Shown here: positions 6,196-10,431 of the stretch, piece by piece
Numbering within the stretch: position 1 is the first letter of the stretch
Layout: every line of letters starts with the position of its first letter
Origin: Planctomicrobium sp.
GTDB taxonomy: Bacteria; Planctomycetota; Planctomycetia; Planctomycetales; Planctomycetaceae
Assembly (NCBI GenBank): GCA_029259835.1
Contig: JAJDEL010000200.1
Span: forward strand, 1 to 10,431
DNA: 10,431 nucleotides
Direction of reading: 5' to 3'
Translations under genes and position numbers: made by a program
The notes under the pieces: generated by a model
The model's input: only the letters and a program-made list of their open reading frames with translations
Database searches by the model: none
What the model was told of the DNA's origin: nothing

Positions 6196-9100
6196 ATGCG
6201 ACTGTTCTCATTTGCTTGGCGGAGACACGTCACAAAGCCTGCGTTTTGCTGCTTTCTTGCAGCATCAATGTGGTCTGCTGATGGGATGTGTGATGGCTTA
6301 CTCTCCTCTCAAAATCAACCTACTGAGACAGCCAATACGAACTGGGATGTTGAAAAATCAAAAGAACGCAACGTGCGACTGAATTACATCTCTACGCCTT
6401 GGTCTAAGGTTCTCAATGATATTGCAGCGAAGTCCGGATCGACTTTGGTCTTGCATGATGTTCCACCAGGAAAATTCTCTCGACGCGACTGGAGCCGACA
6501 CTCTCGCCAGGATGCAGTACAAATTCTGAATCGAGAGCTCGAGCCGAAAGGCTTTCGAATTCATGTCAAAGATCAATTTTTAACAGTAATGCAGTCGCGC
6601 CGCAGTCGTCCAGAGTACCAACGCCCGGTCGCTCCACAGCTCGATCAACAACGGAGACAAATTTCAGAAACAACTCCGTCGCTCCCTGCTAAGCCGATTG
6701 GGCAATGGGTGAACTCTCCAAAACAAGAGCCGGTCAAAATTCAACCTCCCAGCGCAGAGTATTTGCGAGGGACGTCTTTGTTACAACTGGCTGCTTTCGA
6801 GAAAGAGGAAACGCAACCCGCGGCGGATCCGGTAACAACATTGGCGGTCTCGCCACAAAATCGTTCTGCACTCGATATTGCGAAACAAATTCACAAGGCT
6901 TTCAAAAGACGTTCTCGATTGGAAAATGCCGGACCGAATGGTCACCCTGCTTTCATTGTGGAGCATGCAAAAAAAGGAGAGAAAGCTGGTGAAGTTCAAT
7001 TTTCTATGGAAATTGACACGAGCAAAAATCGTCTGTTGATCACTGCGGAGGAAAAAGTTCAGAGTGGACTCAAGGCACTTATTGAACAGATCGACGTTAA
7101 CCCTATCGGCGAAAATTCTGTTCCGACAATCGTTGCTGGAAACGGTTCGACGGCCGAAATTGGTAAACAGCTTCAGCGCCCGCTGAGGTACATCACACAG
7201 GCACGCCAAAAAATCGCGAGCGAAAAACAGCTTTCTCCAGAGAACAATTTGCCTGCTGGAGACCGCGCCCCTGAGATCGCGCAAGTCGATGCTCAAGAAA
7301 AACCGGAAGGACAAAACCCGGCTCCGGCTATCAAGCCCGGGCTTGATACTCTTTCCTCGGATCTTGTCGGAAATTTGAAGGGGGATGTCACTATTGAAGC
7401 ACTGGATGACCTCGACTTACTCATTTTGACGGGAAACACTTCTGACTTAGAAGCTGTGTTGCAGGTCATTGAACGTATTGAGAAATTGGCCTTGGGTAGC
7501 TTGCCAGAGATACATTTACTGAAGCTGCAACACGTCGACTCTCAATCTCTGGCTCTATTGCTTAGCGATGTTTACGAACAGTTGTCTGAACTGAGAAGTG
7601 ACAACGCTCAGCAAAGTGCGGCGACAGTGAATGTTGTGCCAGTCGTCACTCCGAATGCGATTTTGATTTTGGCTCCAGGAAACACGATGGAGGCAATCCT
7701 TGAGCTTGCAGACGAACTCGATCAACCGATTGATCCTTCGCACGAGGTCGAAGTCTTTCGTCTGAAACACGCAGTTGCCGCGAATGTCGTGGAGTTACTG
7801 GAGGGCTTCTACGACGAAGAGGACGAAAATCGAGGCTTACGTGCGCGCCTGAAAGTGGCTGCGGATTCACGAACCAACTCGATCATTATTCAGGCACGAC
7901 CGCGCGATCTCAGTGAAATCTCGGCAGTGATTAAAAAAATCGATGCTGATGAAGCGGCCTCGATCAATCAGATGAAAATCTACAAACTCAAGAATGCTCT
8001 CGCAGATGAGTTAGCAGAATTTCTGAATTCTGCGATTCAAAGCGTTGCAGATCCGCGAGCCTCGACAGTTGGGCAAACACAAACAAATCAAACACAGAAT
8101 CAGACCGATCCGAAATCAGTTGTCCTCGAGTTTCTTGCAGAAGATGGAGAACAGCTTGCACGTTCGGGATTGCTGAGCGACATTCGGTTCAATGCGGAAA
8201 CTCGGACGAACAGTCTTGCTGTCACGGCACCTGCTCAAAGCTTACCACTCATCGAAGAACTCATTCGTATCCTCGATCAACCGAGTAGTGCCGTTGCTGA
8301 CATCAAATACTTCCCACTGAAGAATGCAGACGCACTTGACGCGGTTGATCTGCTGACGGAACTCTTCACAGAAGAGGAAACGAACAACAATGATGAAGGC
8401 AGCATGGGTGTTCAGCTCGTTGGAGCGACTGATACATCGAGTTCATTGTTGCCCATGAAATTCGCAGCTGATTCCCGTACGAACAGCGTGATTGCCACGG
8501 GTGGTGCAGATGCTTTGATCATCGTGGAAAACCTGCTCTATCGTCTTGACGCAACAGACCCGCGCACACGGACAAATCGAGTCATCAAGCTTCGCAATGC
8601 GCCGGCTACCGATGTTGCTGATGCGATCAATGTCTTTCTGCAATCGCAGCGAGATCTGGCAACAATCGATCCCGACCGCATTAGCACAAGCCAATTGCTC
8701 GAACAGGAAGTGATTGTCACACCAGAATCGATCTCCAATAATTTGTTGATCAGCGCGACTCCGAAATACTTTGAAGAGATTGAAGCTCTGGCAAAAGAAC
8801 TCGACGCCGAGCCTGCTCAGGTCGTCATTCAGGCTTTACTGGTTGAAGTCGATCTCAATAACACAGATGAGTTTGGCGTCGAGATAGGATTTCAGGACCC
8901 GATTCTCTTCGACCGTAGCATCATCGATAACTTATTAACGGTGACTGAAACCATTTTTGATGGTATGGGAAATCCCACGGCGACGAGTACCAGAATTGTT
9001 TCTCAAGAAGCGGCTCCTGGGTTTAATTTCAACAACCAGCCATTTGGAAACAACAACGGCCCACTTGCTTTTCCCGCACACGTTGGATCGCAAGGTCTGA

Positions 9101-9993
9101 GTAACTTTGCCCTGAATCGTACGAACGACGAATTAGGTTTTGGAGGCTTGGTCCTTTCAGCGAGTTCCGATTCAGTCAACGTGTTGATTCGTGCTTTGGC
9201 AGCACGCCGTACAGTACGTGTTTTGAGTCGTCCACAGATTCGCGCTCTGGACAATCAATTGGCACAGATTCAAGTCGGGCAAGTCGTTCCAGTGACCGAT
9301 GGAATCACCCAATCGAATATTGCGATCACCCCGACTATTCTTCGAGACCCGGCAGGGATTATCCTGACTGTCACTCCTCGAATCAGCCCTGAAGGCGACA
9401 TCGTCATGGAAATGGTTGCAGAAAAAAGTAACTATTTGCTAGACGAAGGCGTTGTCATCTCGACTGATACCACGACCGGAAATGTCATTACTTCACCGAT
9501 CAAAAATATCTCGACGGTACAAACTACGGTCAAAGTCCCAGATGGACAGACGATTGTTGTCGGCGGGATGATTACCGATGAAGACGATATTCTGGAACGA
9601 AAAGTTCCGTGGCTCGGAGACTTGCCATTGATTGGTCAGGCGTTTCGGTTCGACTCACATTCGACAGCACGGACCGAATTGCTGATCTTCCTGACGCCGC
9701 GAATTATCCACAACAATGCCGTTTCGGAACATATTAAAGAAGTAGAAACCGGTCGGATTCACTTCTTCCAGGAAGACGCAGAAGAAATACATGGTCCGCT
9801 CTTTGGGGTTCCGAACCCAACCGATGGATCTAACGAAGGCATGCCACTTGAACTCTCACCAGGGGAAATCCTCGTTCCAGGGAGTATCTTACCGGTGGCA
9901 CCCGTTCCAGCCCCTCCGGCACCAGGACCTGACACAAGCAGTAACAGCGGTGGGGTCTATCGACTGAGTCCGGTTCAGCAGACGAGTAATTAA
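6196..9993 (+). CDS. Giant secretin (GspD/PilQ superfamily) with expanded N-domain array
   Basis: This 1265-residue protein should form a gated multimeric channel in the outer membrane. A signal peptide covers about residues 1-30 (RR at 9-10, hydrophobic core 15-26, likely cut after ADG). An STN/N0-like domain follows (about 57-132), then a Pro/Gln-rich linker, a first N1-like unit (214-300), a shorter one (390-432), and five tandem NolW-like repeats at about 436-514, 515-587, 589-697, 699-789 and 790-875. Repeats share K-L-x-[HN]-A openings and ends such as DSRTNS. The secretin core (876-1174) contains LSRPQI, the VGQVVPVTDG gate region and the C-terminal signature VPWLGDLPLIGQAFR with ELLIFLTPRII. 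The last 90 residues are Pro/Ser-rich. Typical GspD proteins have 650-700 residues and four N domains, so the array is enlarged. The start is an ATG with a weak ribosome site; a TTG at 6121 is in frame but would bury the signal peptide. A lipoprotein gene follows. Confidence 0.92.
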   Translation: MRLFSFAWRRHVTKPAFCCFLAASMWSADGMCDGLLSSQNQPTETANTNWDVEKSKERNVRLNYISTPWSKVLNDIAAKSGSTLVLHDVPPGKFSRRDWSRHSRQDAVQILNRELEPKGFRIHVKDQFLTVMQSRRSRPEYQRPVAPQLDQQRRQISETTPSLPAKPIGQWVNSPKQEPVKIQPPSAEYLRGTSLLQLAAFEKEETQPAADPVTTLAVSPQNRSALDIAKQIHKAFKRRSRLENAGPNGHPAFIVEHAKKGEKAGEVQFSMEIDTSKNRLLITAEEKVQSGLKALIEQIDVNPIGENSVPTIVAGNGSTAEIGKQLQRPLRYITQARQKIASEKQLSPENNLPAGDRAPEIAQVDAQEKPEGQNPAPAIKPGLDTLSSDLVGNLKGDVTIEALDDLDLLILTGNTSDLEAVLQVIERIEKLALGSLPEIHLLKLQHVDSQSLALLLSDVYEQLSELRSDNAQQSAATVNVVPVVTPNAILILAPGNTMEAILELADELDQPIDPSHEVEVFRLKHAVAANVVELLEGFYDEEDENRGLRARLKVAADSRTNSIIIQARPRDLSEISAVIKKIDADEAASINQMKIYKLKNALADELAEFLNSAIQSVADPRASTVGQTQTNQTQNQTDPKSVVLEFLAEDGEQLARSGLLSDIRFNAETRTNSLAVTAPAQSLPLIEELIRILDQPSSAVADIKYFPLKNADALDAVDLLTELFTEEETNNNDEGSMGVQLVGATDTSSSLLPMKFAADSRTNSVIATGGADALIIVENLLYRLDATDPRTRTNRVIKLRNAPATDVADAINVFLQSQRDLATIDPDRISTSQLLEQEVIVTPESISNNLLISATPKYFEEIEALAKELDAEPAQVVIQALLVEVDLNNTDEFGVEIGFQDPILFDRSIIDNLLTVTETIFDGMGNPTATSTRIVSQEAAPGFNFNNQPFGNNNGPLAFPAHVGSQGLSNFALNRTNDELGFGGLVLSASSDSVNVLIRALAARRTVRVLSRPQIRALDNQLAQIQVGQVVPVTDGITQSNIAITPTILRDPAGIILTVTPRISPEGDIVMEMVAEKSNYLLDEGVVISTDTTTGNVITSPIKNISTVQTTVKVPDGQTIVVGGMITDEDDILERKVPWLGDLPLIGQAFRFDSHSTARTELLIFLTPRIIHNNAVSEHIKEVETGRIHFFQEDAEEIHGPLFGVPNPTDGSNEGMPLELSPGEILVPGSILPVAPVPAPPAPGPDTSSNSGGVYRLSPVQQTSN

Positions 9994-10010
9994 CAGCGCG
10001 TCTCACTTGG

Positions 10011-10031
10011 CCCCCGGTGATCCACCGGGGG
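10011..10031 (+). other. GC-rich hairpin between secretin and lipoprotein genes
   Basis: CCCCCGGTG and CACCGGGGG form a perfect nine-base-pair stem with a three-base loop, 17 bases after the secretin stop. The next bases are GAAAC, not a T run, so this is not a standard intrinsic terminator. It may protect the secretin message from 3' decay or lower expression of the downstream gene. Confidence 0.6.
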
Positions 10032-10088
10032 AAACAAAATGTCTGATCACTGAATACAAAAAATCACCATCGAGCAATCCCCGGGATC

Positions 10089-10093
10089 AAGGA
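10089..10093 (+). promoter_or_regulatory. Ribosome binding site of the lipoprotein gene
   Basis: AAGGA ends eight bases before the ATG at 10102. An in-frame ATG at 10093 overlaps this site and would be too close to it, so the later start is chosen. Confidence 0.55.
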
Positions 10094-10101
10094 TGATCGT
10101 C

Positions 10102-10431
10102 ATGCGGACCCAAAAACGAATTCTCTCCGTGCTTGCTCTGGGCTTCATATTCAGCGGCTGCCAGATGGTGACCTCTGTCGTGCAGACGCCGATTTCAAAA
10201 ATGATCGGCACAGCAAATCAGGCTCCAGTTACCCAAGTCATTGGTCTCTGGGAACCATCGGATGGAGTTGGTACGGACAACTTGCCGACGCGCGGATTTG
10301 CAGGTCAGTTATTGTTCTTCACTGCCGGAAAAAAGGAACCGGTTCGAGTTGAAGGTGATATTCAGATTTTCATCTTCGATGATCACGGCTCACTCGAAGA
10401 TCAATCGAAGCCGCTGCATACGTTCAATTTT
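10102..10431 (+). CDS. Predicted outer-membrane lipoprotein, 3' end outside window
   Basis: The frame is open for 110 codons to the right edge. The N-terminus is a lipoprotein signal: positive residues RTQKR at 2-6, a hydrophobic core at 8-17, and lipobox FSGC with the lipidated cysteine at C20. Glutamine follows the cysteine, so outer-membrane sorting would be expected by the usual rule. The mature part seen so far (21-110) has alternating hydrophobic residues such as GQLLFFTAG (68-76) and IQIFIFDD (87-94), which suggests a beta-rich fold. I do not recognise the family. The gene starts 108 bases after the secretin stop on the same strand, and they may be cotranscribed. A role as assembly factor or accessory subunit for the secretin, analogous to a pilotin, is inference from position only. 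Confidence 0.8.
   Translation, partial: MRTQKRILSVLALGFIFSGCQMVTSVVQTPISKMIGTANQAPVTQVIGLWEPSDGVGTDNLPTRGFAGQLLFFTAGKKEPVRVEGDIQIFIFDDHGSLEDQSKPLHTFNF

Noticed and set aside
8068..8112. Gln/Thr/Asn-rich stretch in the secretin as a sign of a frameshift or foreign insert
   Set aside because: The frame stays open, and the flanking repeat unit continues normally; it is best read as a flexible loop within one N-domain.

Overview
The window reads as a chromosomal segment of a planctomycete, probably a marine or freshwater Planctomycetaceae-type genome. This is inferred from gene character, not from a marker gene. The supporting signs are a Tat-exported metallophosphoesterase with an RREF-type leader, a very large secretin with many N-domain repeats beside a lipoprotein, a pyrophosphate-type phosphofructokinase, and CGCTAGCG-containing palindromic intergenic motifs of a kind I associate with planctomycete genomes. 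Base composition looks moderate and even, and I see no transposase, integrase, tRNA, rRNA or CRISPR array.

Left part, all on the minus strand (read right to left): an M24-family Xaa-Pro peptidase (4643-5761), the acetyl-CoA carboxylase biotin carrier protein accB (3901-4395), biotin carboxylase accC (2342-3685), a PPi-dependent-type 6-phosphofructokinase (1148-2176) closed by a strong intrinsic terminator (1073-1108), and the first 237 codons of a Tat-secreted calcineurin-like metallophosphoesterase (1-712, running off the left edge). The peptidase-accB-accC order resembles the neighbourhood known from Bacillus-type genomes, where efp is usually also present; efp is absent here. AccB and AccC are two parts of one enzyme, supplying malonyl-CoA for fatty acid synthesis. 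The phosphofructokinase belongs to glycolysis/gluconeogenesis.

Right part, plus strand: after a 434-base divergent gap full of inverted repeats comes a 1265-residue secretin (6196-9993). It has a signal peptide, an STN/N0-like domain, about seven N1/NolW-like repeats and a C-terminal secretin pore domain. A GC-rich hairpin and then a lipoprotein gene (10102 onward, cut by the right edge) follow. No other type II secretion or type IV pilus gene lies inside the window, so what this secretin exports cannot be told from here.

The most unusual items are the expanded secretin and its lipoprotein neighbour, the repeat-rich gap at 713-1072, and several gene-proximal inverted repeats that look regulatory. 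I found no clear evidence of a wholly new multi-gene system; most of the window is ordinary housekeeping sequence.
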